The notes under the pieces were generated by a model. It was not told the DNA's origin and searched no databases. It was given only the letters and a program-made list of their open reading frames with translations. Below, piece by piece: positions 36,457 through 46,869 of a stretch of 64,000 nt of DNA; position 1 is the stretch's first letter; each line of letters starts with the position of its first letter. The position numbers and the translations under genes were made by a program. This stretch comes from Moraxella catarrhalis (GTDB lineage Bacteria; Pseudomonadota; Gammaproteobacteria; Pseudomonadales; Moraxellaceae): positions 310,001 through 374,000 of the forward strand of contig NZ_LWAH01000016.1 in NCBI RefSeq assembly GCF_001632285.1, read 5' to 3'.

Positions 36457-37836
36457 TTATTTGGCGTGATAAGCAAGCTTAACGCCCAAGGCATAGCCAT
36501 CATTACTATCAAAGTTACCTACTTTATCTTTGGTTGGTAGCTGTGCTTGAGCATCTCCAAATTTAAAGTATTTACCACCCAAAGACAGCGACCATTCAGG
36601 TGTAACATTATACCGCGCACCTAAGCCCAATGAATAATAGCCTTTGATAGGACCTAAGCTACTTGCAGGGTTACCTGCACCACTATCCCAACCTACCGCA
36701 CCTGAAACAGCCAAACGATCGCTAACACGCTTACCCAAACCAACTTCAGCCGACCATTGGTCTTTGTCATAGCTGATGATTGGTAAACCCTGTGGATAAC
36801 GAAGTTTTGTGGTTTCTGTATACTGTGTTGGGCGAATGTCAAAATCAGACCATGGTACATAGCGTACTTTGGCAGTTAATAGCGTTGTTGGATTCACACC
36901 AGTTTGAAAATCTAAGTTCCATGAGTCAGGCAAAGTAACTTTAAAATCCTTTTTACCCGCATAGCCCGTCACAGGAATGGTTTCGGCAATTTCAGAGTCA
37001 TGCTCAATCTCAGAGCGATAGGTCAAAGCGGCTTTTAGGGCAATTTCGGGTTTATAAAATGCCAAACCTGCCGCCCAGCCCAATTGAGTATCTGTTGCAA
37101 TTTTGGCATCATAACCTGTCATGACTTGATAAGCAGGACCACGCAAATGCACTTCGCCCTTAACTCTTTGAGCCACAGGACCGCCATAGATTTGGAAATT
37201 TTTATTAGCACCCAATTTGGCACCGACTAACATGGTTAGGTTGTTGGTGCGAATTTCGACATTAGTCTTTTGACCGTCAGTTGCTTCTGCATGTGCAGCC
37301 GCTGCTCTTAATCGGTCAGCAATGGGTTTGGCTTGTGCTGAATTGGTTTCTACGATTGATGCTACTGCCAAAGCACGCTGAGGTGATTTAACACTGTCTA
37401 AAACTGGCTTAATTGATTTATAAGCAAGGCTATCGTTTAATTGTGCTTTTGTAGCCTGATTGATAGCTTGGGCAAAAATTGTTGCTGTTGCATTTTTATC
37501 TGCCACAAAATTACTATTACCATCATACTTAATTGCTGCACCAAATGGCTCATCGTACAGCACACCCACACTAAAGGTGTCGTTGATGTCTGCTTTAACG
37601 CCATAACGGAAAAAATCATAAGCTTCGGCAATATCACCTGTATCTTTGCCTGCGGTATCTTTACCGGTAACATTGGCATCAATATAAGTATAAACGGTTT
37701 CGGCATAAGTGCCATCTTGTAAAAAAGCAGTCACATCTTGCCCTGAGCGATCCAGGCCTGCTGCTTGTGCTGCGGTTGCGGTTAGGGTTGAAAATACCGC
37801 CAAACTCAGCGCTTTGTATCCAAATTTTAAGCTCAT
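36457..37836 (-). CDS. ompE: FadL-family outer membrane porin, outer membrane protein E
   Basis: A 459-residue beta-barrel of the FadL (long-chain fatty acid) family. A signal peptide MSLKFGYKALSLAVFSTLTA ending TAAQA precedes the mature AGLDRSGQDVTAFLQ, the typical FadL hatch N-terminus. GVLYDEPFGAAI corresponds to the FadL NPF-like block, and later segments show alternating barrel strands ending YALGVKLAYHAK. M. catarrhalis OMP E is a known FadL homologue of this size. The frame extends further upstream, but ATG at 37836 has GGAG six bases before it. It converges with the L,D-transpeptidase gene. Confidence 0.88.
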   Translation of the reverse strand: MSLKFGYKALSLAVFSTLTATAAQAAGLDRSGQDVTAFLQDGTYAETVYTYIDANVTGKDTAGKDTGDIAEAYDFFRYGVKADINDTFSVGVLYDEPFGAAIKYDGNSNFVADKNATATIFAQAINQATKAQLNDSLAYKSIKPVLDSVKSPQRALAVASIVETNSAQAKPIADRLRAAAAHAEATDGQKTNVEIRTNNLTMLVGAKLGANKNFQIYGGPVAQRVKGEVHLRGPAYQVMTGYDAKIATDTQLGWAAGLAFYKPEIALKAALTYRSEIEHDSEIAETIPVTGYAGKKDFKVTLPDSWNLDFQTGVNPTTLLTAKVRYVPWSDFDIRPTQYTETTKLRYPQGLPIISYDKDQWSAEVGLGKRVSDRLAVSGAVGWDSGAGNPASSLGPIKGYYSLGLGARYNVTPEWSLSLGGKYFKFGDAQAQLPTKDKVGNFDSNDGYALGVKLAYHAK

Positions 37837-37952
37837 CACTTTCTCCAAAAAGTCAGTCCTTACAATATGTAAAACTGTCCATACTTCTTTATAGAACAGT
37901 ACAAAAGTCTTACACATTTGTATCTTAAATGAAATTTAATCACAAAACAAGT

Positions 37953-37968
37953 AAAATATATATATTTT
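37953..37968. repeat. Perfect AT palindrome upstream of ompE
   Basis: AAAATATATATATTTT is a 16-base perfect inverted repeat in the slyX-ompE spacer, about 117 bases before the ompE ATG. It could be an operator or simply AT-rich sequence. Confidence 0.35.
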
Positions 37969-38036
37969 CTTACAATTTTTAGCGTTTATTTTCATTTGTT
38001 TGATGGTTGATATTTGATTGTGTAAATCAATCGGAT

Positions 38037-38267
38037 TTAATAATGTGGCGGTCTATCAGCCAATAAATCAAATGTAGCAATGCCTACATCGTCTTGCTTG
38101 GCTTGGATATGTTGGTACATCAGTTTTAACTGATCTTGCAAATCTCTTAAATCACGGTCTTGGCGAGCAATAATTTTACTAAGCTCATCACAAGTATCCT
38201 CCAAAAAGCTGATGCGTGTTTGTAGATCAATTAAGGTAAAATCTTTGGTAAATAAGACATCAGGCAT
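38037..38267 (-). CDS. slyX: SlyX family protein
   Basis: A 76-residue protein of unknown function. It is mostly one long coiled coil (LIDLQTRISFLEDTCDELSK, QDRDLRDLQDQLKLMYQHI) and ends with the family tail DRPPHY (usually PPHY). These two features are diagnostic of SlyX. It lies alone on the minus strand between ompE and the divergent uup. No clear ribosome binding site precedes the ATG. Confidence 0.88.
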   Translation of the reverse strand: MPDVLFTKDFTLIDLQTRISFLEDTCDELSKIIARQDRDLRDLQDQLKLMYQHIQAKQDDVGIATFDLLADRPPHY

Positions 38268-38461
38268 AAAAATATCAACTCATTTATTGGGTATTAAGGT
38301 TTTGGATTAAGGTTTTTGGGTAAATCTTTGACCAATTTGGCTTATTTTACGACATAACGCACAATTTTTGGTTAAAATTTGATATGATAGTTAGTCTATT
38401 GATTTTTGACAATCTTTCATCACTTTTTTATCATTGATTTTACTGTATCACTTTTCATCTT

Positions 38462-40405
38462 ATGGCTTTAATTCACTTAAAAAATATTCATTTAGCCTTT
38501 GGCACAGCACCGATTTTAGATGGCGTTCATTTTACCCTAAAACCCAATGAACGCGTTTGTTTGATTGGTCGAAATGGCGAAGGCAAATCCACCTTATTTA
38601 AGCTGATTATGCGTCAAATACATGCTGATGATGGTGAGGTACTCATCAAAGATGGTACAAAAATTGCCATGCTGGCACAAGATGTGCCAAATGAGTCGGC
38701 CAGCGTCCTTGACGTGGTGATGGAGGGTGATGACAAAGTTGCCCAAGCCTTAAAAAACTATCATCAAGCCAGTGCAAAATGCGCCATGGGCGACAATGAA
38801 GCCTGTGATGTCATGAGCGGTCTTCAGCAAACCTTAGACGCTCTGAACGGTTGGGACTTGGAGCGGCGTGCGCGTGCATTGATTGACAGCATGGGGCTTG
38901 ATGCCGATGCTTGCTTATCAACATTATCAGGGGGTCGTAAACGCCGTGTTTTGTTAGCACAGGCTTTGGTAACAAATCCTGATGTGCTACTTTTAGACGA
39001 GCCAACCAACCATTTAGATATTGAAAGCATCACTTGGCTTGAAAAATTTTTATTGAATGAACGATTAACCGTTCTTTTCATCTCGCATGATAGGAAGTTT
39101 ATTGATACACTTGCCACTTATATCATCGAGCTTGACCGTGGTCAACTCTCTGGCTATGATGTGACGCAAGGTGTGGGTGGCTATGCACGCTACCAAGAGT
39201 TAAAAGCGCTTGAACTTGCCAGTGAAGAAAAATCATTTGCCGAATTTGATAAAAAGCTTGCCCAAGAAGAAGTTTGGATTCGCCAAGGCATTAAAGCACG
39301 CCGCACCCGTAATGAAGGTCGTGTCCGTGCCTTAAAAGCCATGCGTGAAGAGCGAAAAGCACGCCGTGATGTGTTGGGTACTGTCCAAATTAGCCAAAAT
39401 AATAGCGAAAAATCTGGAAAAATTGTTTGTGAAGTCAATCACTTAACTTTAGAATACGACAATAAAACCTTAGTTAAGGATTTTTCAACGCTGCTTGTTC
39501 GTGGTGATAAAGTTGGTATCATTGGCAAAAATGGCGTTGGTAAAACAACCTTAATTAAAAGCATTTTGGGTTTGGATGATTCAGCGATTCAATCAGGTTC
39601 GGTTAAGCTTGGCACCAATCTAAATATTGCTTTTTTTGACCAACTCAAAGACGACCTAGACCCTGAAAAATCTATCACAGATAATGTTTCAGAAGGCTCT
39701 GACCATGTCGATGTTGGTGGAAAAACTACGCACATTTTAAGCTATTTGCAAGATTTTTTATTCACGCCAAATCGTGCTCGCACACCTGTTAAAGCACTAT
39801 CAGGCGGTGAAAAAGCACGCGTTTTATTGGCCAAATTATTGCTAAAACCTGCCAATGTTTTGGTGCTAGATGAGCCTACCAATGATTTGGATATGGCAAC
39901 ACTTGAGCTTTTAGAAGATTTTGTGGTCAATTTTAAAGGCACAGTATTACTCATCAGCCATGACCGTGCTTTTATGGATAATGTTGTTACCCAAACTTGG
40001 GTATTTGATACTGATAAGTACGGCGACGGTATCGTTTTGGAATATGTTGGCGGTTATGAAGACTATGTACAACAGCATGAAAGATGGCTGGCTCATCACG
40101 CCACAGACAATAAACCTAAGGCGACAAAACCCGCCGAACCCATCCAAATCAAACCACCTCAATCAGGCGTTGCCCAAAAACGCAAACTCAGCTATAAAGA
40201 GCAGCGTGAACTTGAAGATTTGCCTAATGAAATTGCTGCACTTGAACAAGAGCAGGCACAGCTTGCCAAAAAGATTGAAGATGGTTCATGGTTTAATACC
40301 GATTTGGCGGCAGCAACGAAGGCTGGTGAGCGATTGGTAGAGATTGATGAGCTTTTGATGATGAAGCTTGAGCGATGGGATGAGCTTGAAAATATGACCC
40401 AATAA
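38462..40405 (+). CDS. uup: ABC-F ATPase Uup
   Basis: A 647-residue cytoplasmic ABC-F protein with two nucleotide-binding domains and no membrane helices. Domain 1 (about 1-245) has Walker A GRNGEGKST, signature LSGGRKRR and Walker B LLLDEPTNHLD. Domain 2 (about 320-535) has GKNGVGKTT, LSGGEKAR and VLDEPTNDLD. A charged linker lies between them. A C-terminal coiled coil (about 565-640; LSYKEQRELEDLPNEIAALE) separates Uup from EttA and YheS. Uup binds DNA and ribosomes and affects excision of transposons in E. coli. The acyltransferase gene follows after 48 bases. Confidence 0.93.
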   Translation: MALIHLKNIHLAFGTAPILDGVHFTLKPNERVCLIGRNGEGKSTLFKLIMRQIHADDGEVLIKDGTKIAMLAQDVPNESASVLDVVMEGDDKVAQALKNYHQASAKCAMGDNEACDVMSGLQQTLDALNGWDLERRARALIDSMGLDADACLSTLSGGRKRRVLLAQALVTNPDVLLLDEPTNHLDIESITWLEKFLLNERLTVLFISHDRKFIDTLATYIIELDRGQLSGYDVTQGVGGYARYQELKALELASEEKSFAEFDKKLAQEEVWIRQGIKARRTRNEGRVRALKAMREERKARRDVLGTVQISQNNSEKSGKIVCEVNHLTLEYDNKTLVKDFSTLLVRGDKVGIIGKNGVGKTTLIKSILGLDDSAIQSGSVKLGTNLNIAFFDQLKDDLDPEKSITDNVSEGSDHVDVGGKTTHILSYLQDFLFTPNRARTPVKALSGGEKARVLLAKLLLKPANVLVLDEPTNDLDMATLELLEDFVVNFKGTVLLISHDRAFMDNVVTQTWVFDTDKYGDGIVLEYVGGYEDYVQQHERWLAHHATDNKPKATKPAEPIQIKPPQSGVAQKRKLSYKEQRELEDLPNEIAALEQEQAQLAKKIEDGSWFNTDLAAATKAGERLVEIDELLMMKLERWDELENMTQ

Positions 40406-40453
40406 ACTTTAAAATACAGGTTTAAACAGTACCATTAATAAAGAATATGATCC

Positions 40454-41497
40454 ATGAGTTGCCATCATCAGCATAAGCAGACACCCAAACACGCCATATC
40501 CATTAAGCATATGCCAAGCTTGACAGATACTCATAAACAAAGTAGCCAAGCTGAGCCAAAATCGTTTGAATGGGCGTTTTTACATCCCAAATATTGGGGA
40601 GTTTGGCTGGCTTTTGCGTTGATTTTACCACTGATTTTTCTACCGCTGCGTTGGCAGTTTTGGATCGGCAAGCGTCTTGGCATTTTGGTACATTACTTAG
40701 CTAAAAGCCGAGTTCAAGACACTCTAACCAACCTGCAGCTTACCTTCCCAAATCAACCAAAATCAAAACACAAGGCCACCGCACGGCAAGTATTTATTAA
40801 TCAAGGTATTGGTATTTTTGAAAGTTTATGTGCATGGTTTCGCCCTAATGTCTTTAAACGCACTTTTAGCATTTCTGGTTTACAGCATTTGATTGATGCC
40901 CAAAAACAAAATAAAGCGGTGATTTTACTTGGTGGACATCGCACGACGCTTGATTTGGGCGGTCGGTTATGTACACAGTTTTTTGCGGCGGACTGCGTGT
41001 ATCGCCCACAAAACAACCCTTTGCTTGAATGGTTTATCTATAATGCACGCCGCCGTATCTTTGATGAGCAAATCTCAAATCGTGATATGAAAAAACTCAT
41101 CACTCGGCTCAAACAAGGTCGGATAATTTGGTATTCACCTGATCAAGATTTTGGTCTTGAGCATGGCGTGATGGCGACCTTTTTTGGTGTGCCTGCAGCA
41201 ACGATTACCGCTCAGCGTCGTCTTATTAAGCTGGGTGATAAAGCCAATCCTCCTGTCATCATCATGATGGATATGCTCAGACAAACGCCCGATTATATCG
41301 CAAAAGGTCACCGTCCACATTATCACATCAGCCTAAGCGCTGCGTTAAAAAATTATCCCAGCGATGACGAAACCGCCGATGCTGAACGCATCAATCGACT
41401 GATTGAGCAAAATATTCAAAAAGATTTAACCCAGTGGATGTGGTTTCATCGCCGCTTTAAAACTCAAGCCGATGACACCAATTACTATCAACATTAA
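40454..41497 (+). CDS. lpxL: LpxL/HtrB-family lipid A acyltransferase
   Basis: Adds a secondary acyl chain to the lipid A precursor at the inner membrane. The 347-residue protein has a variable N-terminal 35 residues, a membrane helix (about 50-68), the HX4D active-site motif in [13 protein letters not shown] (about 156-165), [15 protein letters not shown], and [24 protein letters not shown], typical of LpxL/LpxM. M. catarrhalis has two such genes (lpxX and lpxL); which one this is cannot be decided here. Its stop codon overlaps the first possible ATG of the panD frame. Confidence 0.85.
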   Translation: MSCHHQHKQTPKHAISIKHMPSLTDTHKQSSQAEPKSFEWAFLHPKYWGVWLAFALILPLIFLPLRWQFWIGKRLGILVHYLAKSRVQDTLTNLQLTFPNQPKSKHKATARQVFINQGIGIFESLCAWFRPNVFKRTFSISGLQHLIDAQKQNKAVILLGGHRTTLDLGGRLCTQFFAADCVYRPQNNPLLEWFIYNARRRIFDEQISNRDMKKLITRLKQGRIIWYSPDQDFGLEHGVMATFFGVPAATITAQRRLIKLGDKANPPVIIMMDMLRQTPDYIAKGHRPHYHISLSAALKNYPSDDETADAERINRLIEQNIQKDLTQWMWFHRRFKTQADDTNYYQH

Positions 41498-41526
41498 TGA
41501 TAATTATTAATTTGGAAAATACAACC

Positions 41527-41910
41527 ATGATTCGTACACTTTTGGGTGGTAAAATCCACCGTGCTACTGTTACTGAAGCTAATCTAAATTATGTGGGTAG
41601 CATCACCATTGATGTGGATTTGTTAGATGCTGCTGGTATCTTAGTGAATGAAAAAGTCAGCATCGTCAATAATAATAATGGTGAGAGATTTGAAACTTAT
41701 ACCATCGCAGGCGAGCGTGGTAGTGGCGTGGTGTGCCTAAATGGTGCAGCTGCTCGTAAAGTACAACCAGGCGATGTTGTGATTATTATGAATTATGTGA
41801 TGATGCAGGATATTGATGCCCAAAATCATAAGCCCAATGTTGTTTTGGTTGATGCCAACAATCACATTACCCAAATCATGCACTATGAACCTGCCAATAC
41901 CATTTGGTAA
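41527..41910 (+). CDS. panD: Aspartate 1-decarboxylase proenzyme
   Basis: Makes beta-alanine for pantothenate. The 127-residue proenzyme starts [20 protein letters not shown] and has the self-cleavage site YVGSIT: cleavage between Gly24 and Ser25 creates the pyruvoyl group. [14 protein letters not shown], the active-site region [17 protein letters not shown], and [10 protein letters not shown] are conserved. The frame opens ten codons earlier at 41497, but homologues start at MIRT. It follows lpxL by about 30 bases. Confidence 0.95.
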   Translation: MIRTLLGGKIHRATVTEANLNYVGSITIDVDLLDAAGILVNEKVSIVNNNNGERFETYTIAGERGSGVVCLNGAAARKVQPGDVVIIMNYVMMQDIDAQNHKPNVVLVDANNHITQIMHYEPANTIW

Positions 41911-41955
41911 ACTGCTGACTGGCAAGTTTAATTGACTAATTATCAGTACACTGAT

Positions 41956-41983
41956 TTGACCACTGCCAAAAAAATGGTACAAT
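41956..41983 (+). promoter_or_regulatory. Promoter of the trp gene cluster
   Basis: TTGACC and TACAAT are separated by 16 bases. This is a strong sigma-70 match in the panD-trpG spacer and gives a leader of about 145 bases before trpG. A nine-codon open frame at 42036 in the leader has no tryptophan codons, so it is not a trp attenuator peptide. Confidence 0.65.
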
Positions 41984-42135
41984 ACCGAACCAACAGGCAC
42001 GACCTGACTTATTACTTTGAACAAAATAACTGCTAATGAGTCAAATATTACCATCATTCGCTTAAAGCCAGTGCCAAGCGAGTATGGATAAAGGATTAAA
42101 ATCAAAATATCTATTTAAATCAAGGATTTATTAAA

Positions 42136-42759
42136 ATGATACTGATGATTGATAATTATTGTAGTTTTACTTATAATATTGTTCAATATTTTGGAGAACT
42201 ACAGCAAGAAATGACCGTTTGGCGAAATGATGAAACCACTTTGGATCAAATCATCAAGCTTGCACCTCGAGCGATTGTTTTGGGTCCAGGTCCTTGCAGT
42301 CCAAACGAAGCAGGCGTAACACTTGAGATTTTAGATAAACTCTCAGGAAAAATTCCAATTTTGGGCATCTGTTTAGGTCATCAAGCCATCGGACAAGCGT
42401 TTGGCGGTCAGGTGGTGCGTGCAGGTGAGGCAATGCATGGGCGACTATCATCTGTACACCATACCAATCAAGGTGTTTTTGCTGATATTCCAAACTCTTT
42501 TAATGCCACACGCTATCATTCTTTGGTGATTGACAAGGCAAGCCTACCTGATTGTTTAGAGGTCACCGCTTGGACAGCTCATGCTGATGGTCGTATGCAA
42601 GAAATTATGGGCGTACGCCATAAATCGCTTGATGTTGAAGGTGTGCAATTTCACCCTGAATCTATTTTGAGCGAATATGGTTATCAATTATTGAATAACT
42701 TTTTAAAGCGTTGTGGGTTGGCCAAGCTTGAAAATAGTCACTTACCCAAAGTTGTCTGA
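42136..42759 (+). CDS. trpG: Anthranilate synthase / aminodeoxychorismate synthase glutamine amidotransferase
   Basis: Class I glutaminase that supplies ammonia for anthranilate and often also for para-aminobenzoate. The 207-residue protein starts [19 protein letters not shown] and has [11 protein letters not shown], the nucleophile elbow [17 protein letters not shown] (Cys), and the catalytic His-Glu in [14 protein letters not shown]. The trpD and trpC genes follow, supporting TrpG. In related species the same protein also serves PabB. trpE is not in the window. Confidence 0.95.
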   Translation: MILMIDNYCSFTYNIVQYFGELQQEMTVWRNDETTLDQIIKLAPRAIVLGPGPCSPNEAGVTLEILDKLSGKIPILGICLGHQAIGQAFGGQVVRAGEAMHGRLSSVHHTNQGVFADIPNSFNATRYHSLVIDKASLPDCLEVTAWTAHADGRMQEIMGVRHKSLDVEGVQFHPESILSEYGYQLLNNFLKRCGLAKLENSHLPKVV

Positions 42760-42772
42760 TACCAAAAAACAC

Positions 42773-42798
42773 GCATGCAATTAATTAATTTAGCATGC
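42773..42798. repeat. Inverted repeat between trpG and trpD
   Basis: Two copies of GCATGC flank 14 AT-rich bases that are themselves partly palindromic. It may form a hairpin between the trpG and trpD coding regions. There is no T-run, so it is not a clear terminator. Confidence 0.4.
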
Positions 42799-42891
42799 CT
42801 ATTATTGAAACCTATGATCAAAAATTGATAACAGATTGACAATCTAAATTCACGACAGGCAGTCCTACACTGGAAAAATAAACCAAATATT

Positions 42892-43983
42892 ATGACAAAG
42901 ATCATCACCACCGATGATATTGCCATCATGACCGATGATGATATCTTAGCTATTTTGACCAAAGTCCTTAACCACTTGCTAAAAAATATTGAATTAACCC
43001 ATGATGAGATGCGTCAAGTCATGCTCATCATCATGCAAGGTCGTTGCCCTGATGCGTTGATGGGAGCCATTTTGATCGCTTTGCGGCAAAAAGGTGAGTC
43101 TATAGATGAAATTACCACTTGTGCTAAAACAATGATTGAGCTTGCCGATACCATTGATATTTGCAATCCCAATGCAGTTGATATTGTTGGTACTGGTGGC
43201 GATGGTTCAAACTTATTTAATGTATCAACAGCATCTGCTTTTGTGGCAGCGGCGGCAGGTGTTACCATTGCCAAACACGGTAATCGTGGTGTATCAACAA
43301 GCTCTGGCTCTTCAGATGTGCTAAGCTTGGCGGGCGTGCGTTTGGATATTAATAAAACTCAGACAGTCAAAGCCATTAATACGCTTGGCATTGGATTTTT
43401 ATTTGCACCCAATCATCACCCTGCAATGCGTCATGCTGTTGGTGTCCGCCGATTGCTCAAAGTTCGTACGATCTTCAATATTTTAGGCCCACTGACCAAC
43501 CCTGCTAAGGTTAGCCGTGCTGTGGTCGGTGTTTTTAGCCCTGAACTGTGTGAGCCATTGGCATATGTTTTTGCTAAACTTGGTCTTACCCATGTCATGG
43601 TCGTGCATTCTCAAGATGGCTTAGATGAGTTTAGTCTTGCCACGGGCACACATGTCGCTGAGCTTAAAGATGGTAAGGTACATACTTATCTTTGTCAGCC
43701 TGAAGATGTTGGTATTGTCTCAAGAACTTTATATGGTCTGACTGTCAATGATTCAAAACAAAGTCTTGAAATCATCAAAAATGCACTGGGCGGCACAGCA
43801 AATGATGATATCAGCCTAAAGGCACGAGCGATGATTGCCATCAACGCAGGTGCTGCTATTTATGTGGCAGGCCATGCCAAAACACATGCCGAAGGCGTTG
43901 CCATTGCCAAGCAAATTATGACAAGTCGCCAAGCTTTAGATAAGCTAAATGCATTTACAAACTTTACCCAGCACTGTGAATAA
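42892..43983 (+). CDS. trpD: Anthranilate phosphoribosyltransferase
   Basis: Joins anthranilate to PRPP in tryptophan synthesis. The protein has the family blocks VDIVGTGGDGSNLFNVSTASAFVAAAAG, the KHGNRGVSTSSGSSDVL anthranilate-binding region, FLFAPNHHPAMRHAVGVRRLLKVRTIFNILGPLTNP, and VVHSQDGLDEFS. The 363-residue frame has about 15 extra residues at the N-terminus (MTKIITTDDIAIM). A later ATG may be the real start. It follows trpG after 132 bases and precedes trpC by 32. Confidence 0.96.
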   Translation: MTKIITTDDIAIMTDDDILAILTKVLNHLLKNIELTHDEMRQVMLIIMQGRCPDALMGAILIALRQKGESIDEITTCAKTMIELADTIDICNPNAVDIVGTGGDGSNLFNVSTASAFVAAAAGVTIAKHGNRGVSTSSGSSDVLSLAGVRLDINKTQTVKAINTLGIGFLFAPNHHPAMRHAVGVRRLLKVRTIFNILGPLTNPAKVSRAVVGVFSPELCEPLAYVFAKLGLTHVMVVHSQDGLDEFSLATGTHVAELKDGKVHTYLCQPEDVGIVSRTLYGLTVNDSKQSLEIIKNALGGTANDDISLKARAMIAINAGAAIYVAGHAKTHAEGVAIAKQIMTSRQALDKLNAFTNFTQHCE

Positions 43984-44015
43984 CAAGTCCAAATACCAAG
44001 GATGATGACAAGCTT

Positions 44016-44840
44016 ATGACAACAAACACCCCCAGTATCCTTCAAAAAATCATCGCAACCAAACACCAAGAGATTGCAGTCGCCAAAGCCATCAAAACGA
44101 CCAATGAGCTTTTAAAGTCGGCAGCTTGCCACATGCCTCGAGGTTTTGCTGATGCACTAAGAGCAGTTGATACAACAACTGATATTGGTGTGATTGCAGA
44201 AGTAAAAAAAGCCTCGCCTTCCAAAGGTATCATTTGTCAAGATTTCAACCCCGTGACAACAGCACAAGCCTATGAAAAGGCTGGTGCAACCTGTTTATCC
44301 GTACTCACAGACCGTGATTATTTTCAAGGTCATGATGACTATCTTATTAAAGCTCGCAAGGCTGTTCGCTTGCCTGTGCTTCGCAAAGATTTCATGGTTG
44401 ATGAATACCAAATTATTGAATCGGCTGCGATGGGGGCGGATTGTATTTTACTTATCATGGCTTGTTTAGATGCTGATACCGCCTTACACTTACATCAAAC
44501 AGCAACTGACTTGGGTCTGGATGTATTGATTGAAATTCACACTGATGATGAGCTAACCCAAGCATTAAATTTACCCAAATCAGCTCACAATATCTACGGC
44601 ATTAATAATCGCAATTTAAATACCTTTCAGGTAGATTTAGAAAATAGCATTCGCTTATCCCAACGACTATTTGCCAATCTTGGGCAAGATGCCCTTGTGG
44701 TTAGCGAAAGCGGTATTCATCATGCCACCGATATTCACCGAATGCAACAAAATCATATTCACCATTTTTTGATTGGTGAACAATTTATGAAAACTGATAA
44801 CGCAGGTGGTGCATTATCACAGTTATTAAAGACAATTTAA
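44016..44840 (+). CDS. trpC: Indole-3-glycerol-phosphate synthase
   Basis: Closes the indole ring in tryptophan synthesis. The 274-residue TIM-barrel protein has ILQKIIATKHQEIAVAK, VIAEVKKASPSKGII, ATCLSVLTDRDYFQG, VLRKDFMVDEYQI, GADCILLI, IYGINNRNLNTFQVD and VVSESGI, the standard set of catalytic Lys, Glu and Asn residues. It is a single-function TrpC with no fused TrpF. The trpS gene follows after 41 bases. Confidence 0.97.
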   Translation: MTTNTPSILQKIIATKHQEIAVAKAIKTTNELLKSAACHMPRGFADALRAVDTTTDIGVIAEVKKASPSKGIICQDFNPVTTAQAYEKAGATCLSVLTDRDYFQGHDDYLIKARKAVRLPVLRKDFMVDEYQIIESAAMGADCILLIMACLDADTALHLHQTATDLGLDVLIEIHTDDELTQALNLPKSAHNIYGINNRNLNTFQVDLENSIRLSQRLFANLGQDALVVSESGIHHATDIHRMQQNHIHHFLIGEQFMKTDNAGGALSQLLKTI

Positions 44841-44881
44841 CATATTTTAATTAAATTTAAGGATAAAATAAGAGTATTATT

Positions 44882-45943
44882 ATGAACACAACCAAAAAAC
44901 GCATCCTAACAGGTATCACCACCACTGGCATTCCCCATTTAGGTAATTATGTTGGATCCATTCGCCCCGCCATTGCCGAGGCTCATCGTGCCTTTGAGAA
45001 TCATGATGGAGATGCGTTTTTCTTTTTGGCAGATTATCATGGTATTATTAAATGTTTTGACCCTGATGAAATTCATCGCTCTACTCGAGCGATTGCCGCC
45101 ACTTGGTTGGCATGTGGTCTTGATCCTGAAAAAGTTATTTTTTATCGTCAATCGGACATTCCTGAGATTCCTGAATTGGCATGGATACTCAATTGCTCAT
45201 GTGCCAAGGGGCTGATGAATCGTGCCCATGCTTATAAAGCCGCCGTCGATATGAATTTAAGTAAAGAAGATACCGATCCTGATTATGGCATCAGCATGGG
45301 ATTATTTGGCTATCCTGTCTTGATGGCGGCCGATATTTTGATGTTTAATGCCACCCATGTCCCTGTGGGTAAAGATCAAATTCAGCATATTGAAATGGCA
45401 AGAGACATTGCAGGATCGTTTAATTTTAAATACAAACCCTTATTTGTCGAGCCTTTTGCCGTTGTCGACGAAAACACACCGCTACTGACTGGTTTGGATG
45501 GACGAAAAATGTCAAAAAGTTATGGTAACACCATTCCACTTTTTGGTGATGGCAACCCTCAAATTGACCCTGAAAAAGCGCTTAAAAAGGCAGTCATGCA
45601 GATTGTCACCAATTCTCAACCACCCGAAGAGCCAAAAGACCCTGAGCATTGCACCATTTTTGAAATCTACAAAGCCTTTGGTACGCCTGAAGAGATTGAA
45701 GCATTGGCAACACATTATCGTCGTGGTATTGGCTGGGGTGAAGCTAAAGAGATTTTATTTAATAAAATCAATCATGAAATTGCCCCTTATCGTGAGCGTT
45801 ATTTACATCTAATGAATAATCCAAAAGAGCTTGAAGAAATTTTACAAATGGGTGCTACTAAGGCTCGGCGTGTTGCCCAAAAGCAGCTGGATAAAACTCG
45901 CCGTGCCATTGGCATCAAGCCACTTGCCAAGCTTAAATCATGA
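44882..45943 (+). CDS. trpS: Tryptophanyl-tRNA synthetase
   Basis: Class I aminoacyl-tRNA synthetase that charges tRNA-Trp. The 353-residue protein has the HIGH-type motif [20 protein letters not shown], the tryptophan-pocket region [20 protein letters not shown], and the KMSKS motif in [12 protein letters not shown]. This is the longer TrpS form seen in Acinetobacter-like bacteria, with an insertion compared with the E. coli enzyme. Its stop overlaps the scpA start by four bases (ATGA). Its position directly after trpC links charging and synthesis of tryptophan. Confidence 0.97.
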   Translation: MNTTKKRILTGITTTGIPHLGNYVGSIRPAIAEAHRAFENHDGDAFFFLADYHGIIKCFDPDEIHRSTRAIAATWLACGLDPEKVIFYRQSDIPEIPELAWILNCSCAKGLMNRAHAYKAAVDMNLSKEDTDPDYGISMGLFGYPVLMAADILMFNATHVPVGKDQIQHIEMARDIAGSFNFKYKPLFVEPFAVVDENTPLLTGLDGRKMSKSYGNTIPLFGDGNPQIDPEKALKKAVMQIVTNSQPPEEPKDPEHCTIFEIYKAFGTPEEIEALATHYRRGIGWGEAKEILFNKINHEIAPYRERYLHLMNNPKELEEILQMGATKARRVAQKQLDKTRRAIGIKPLAKLKS

Positions 45944-46797
45944 TCACCATATCAAATAATCCAGCACCATCAAAAACAGCTGATGTACGCATCTTTGATA
46001 CACCAGTACTAAATTTGCCTGAAGATTTATATATCCCGCCACAGGCATTTGCGATTTGGCTTGAACAGTTTGCAGGACCTTTAGATTTTTTATTGTACTT
46101 AGTCAAAAAAAATAATTTTGACTTAACTGAAACTGCTATCTTGCCAATTACCGAGCAATATTTAAGCTATATCAGTGAGTTGGATGAAGCGTATTTTGAG
46201 CTTGCGGGTGATTATTTATTAATGGCAAGTACACTGATTGCCATTAAATCTGAGTTGTTATTGCCCCAATCTAAAGTTGATGATGATGAGATTAGCCCTA
46301 AGGCTAGATTAATCCGAAGGCTTGAGGAGTATGCTCAAATCAAAGAAGCTGCTCGGCGTATCGATGGTCTGCTTCGTCTAGAAAGAGATGTTTTTTTAGC
46401 ATTTACCAGTATGCCAAGTCCCGAAGCCATGCAAAAGCAGCTGCCCAAGTATTCGCCAGAGCTTTTGGTCGAAAGCTTAATTCATATGAAAATTCGCCCT
46501 GAAGCTATTACCCATACTGTTCAAGCGGACAGCGTGCCATTATCTCAGCGTATCGCCAGCATTACACGCTTGATAAGCGAAAAAGGCGTTAGTACCTTTG
46601 CCGAACTGATTGATAAATCTCAAGGCAAAATAGGCATTGTGGTGAGTTTTGTGGCTGTACTTGAGCTGATGAAACGAGGTTTAATCGGATTTGATGAAGC
46701 CAATTCTGGTAAGCTTAATCCAACCAAAAATGATACTTATCATGATAACCAAAATGGGCAAGATTTAACAAAACAAAGCTTACATTGGCTACATTAA
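45940..46797 (+). CDS. scpA: Segregation and condensation protein A
   Basis: Kleisin subunit of the SMC-ScpAB condensin, which bridges SMC heads and organises the chromosome. The 285-residue protein has the ScpA N-terminal block [39 protein letters not shown], and the C-terminal winged helix ([31 protein letters not shown]). The ATG overlaps the trpS stop codon. scpB follows after 72 bases. Confidence 0.94.
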   Translation: MITISNNPAPSKTADVRIFDTPVLNLPEDLYIPPQAFAIWLEQFAGPLDFLLYLVKKNNFDLTETAILPITEQYLSYISELDEAYFELAGDYLLMASTLIAIKSELLLPQSKVDDDEISPKARLIRRLEEYAQIKEAARRIDGLLRLERDVFLAFTSMPSPEAMQKQLPKYSPELLVESLIHMKIRPEAITHTVQADSVPLSQRIASITRLISEKGVSTFAELIDKSQGKIGIVVSFVAVLELMKRGLIGFDEANSGKLNPTKNDTYHDNQNGQDLTKQSLHWLH

Positions 46798-46869
46798 TCG
46801 CTGTTAGTTTTTAATTCACTTAAGTAGCTATTTTTATATACTCATTTTTTAAATAATCATGAATCTGTT

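Noticed and set aside
42036-42065. Short open frame (MSQILPSFA) in the trpG leader as a trp attenuator peptide
   Set aside because: It has no Trp codon, and no alternating terminator and antiterminator hairpins were visible.
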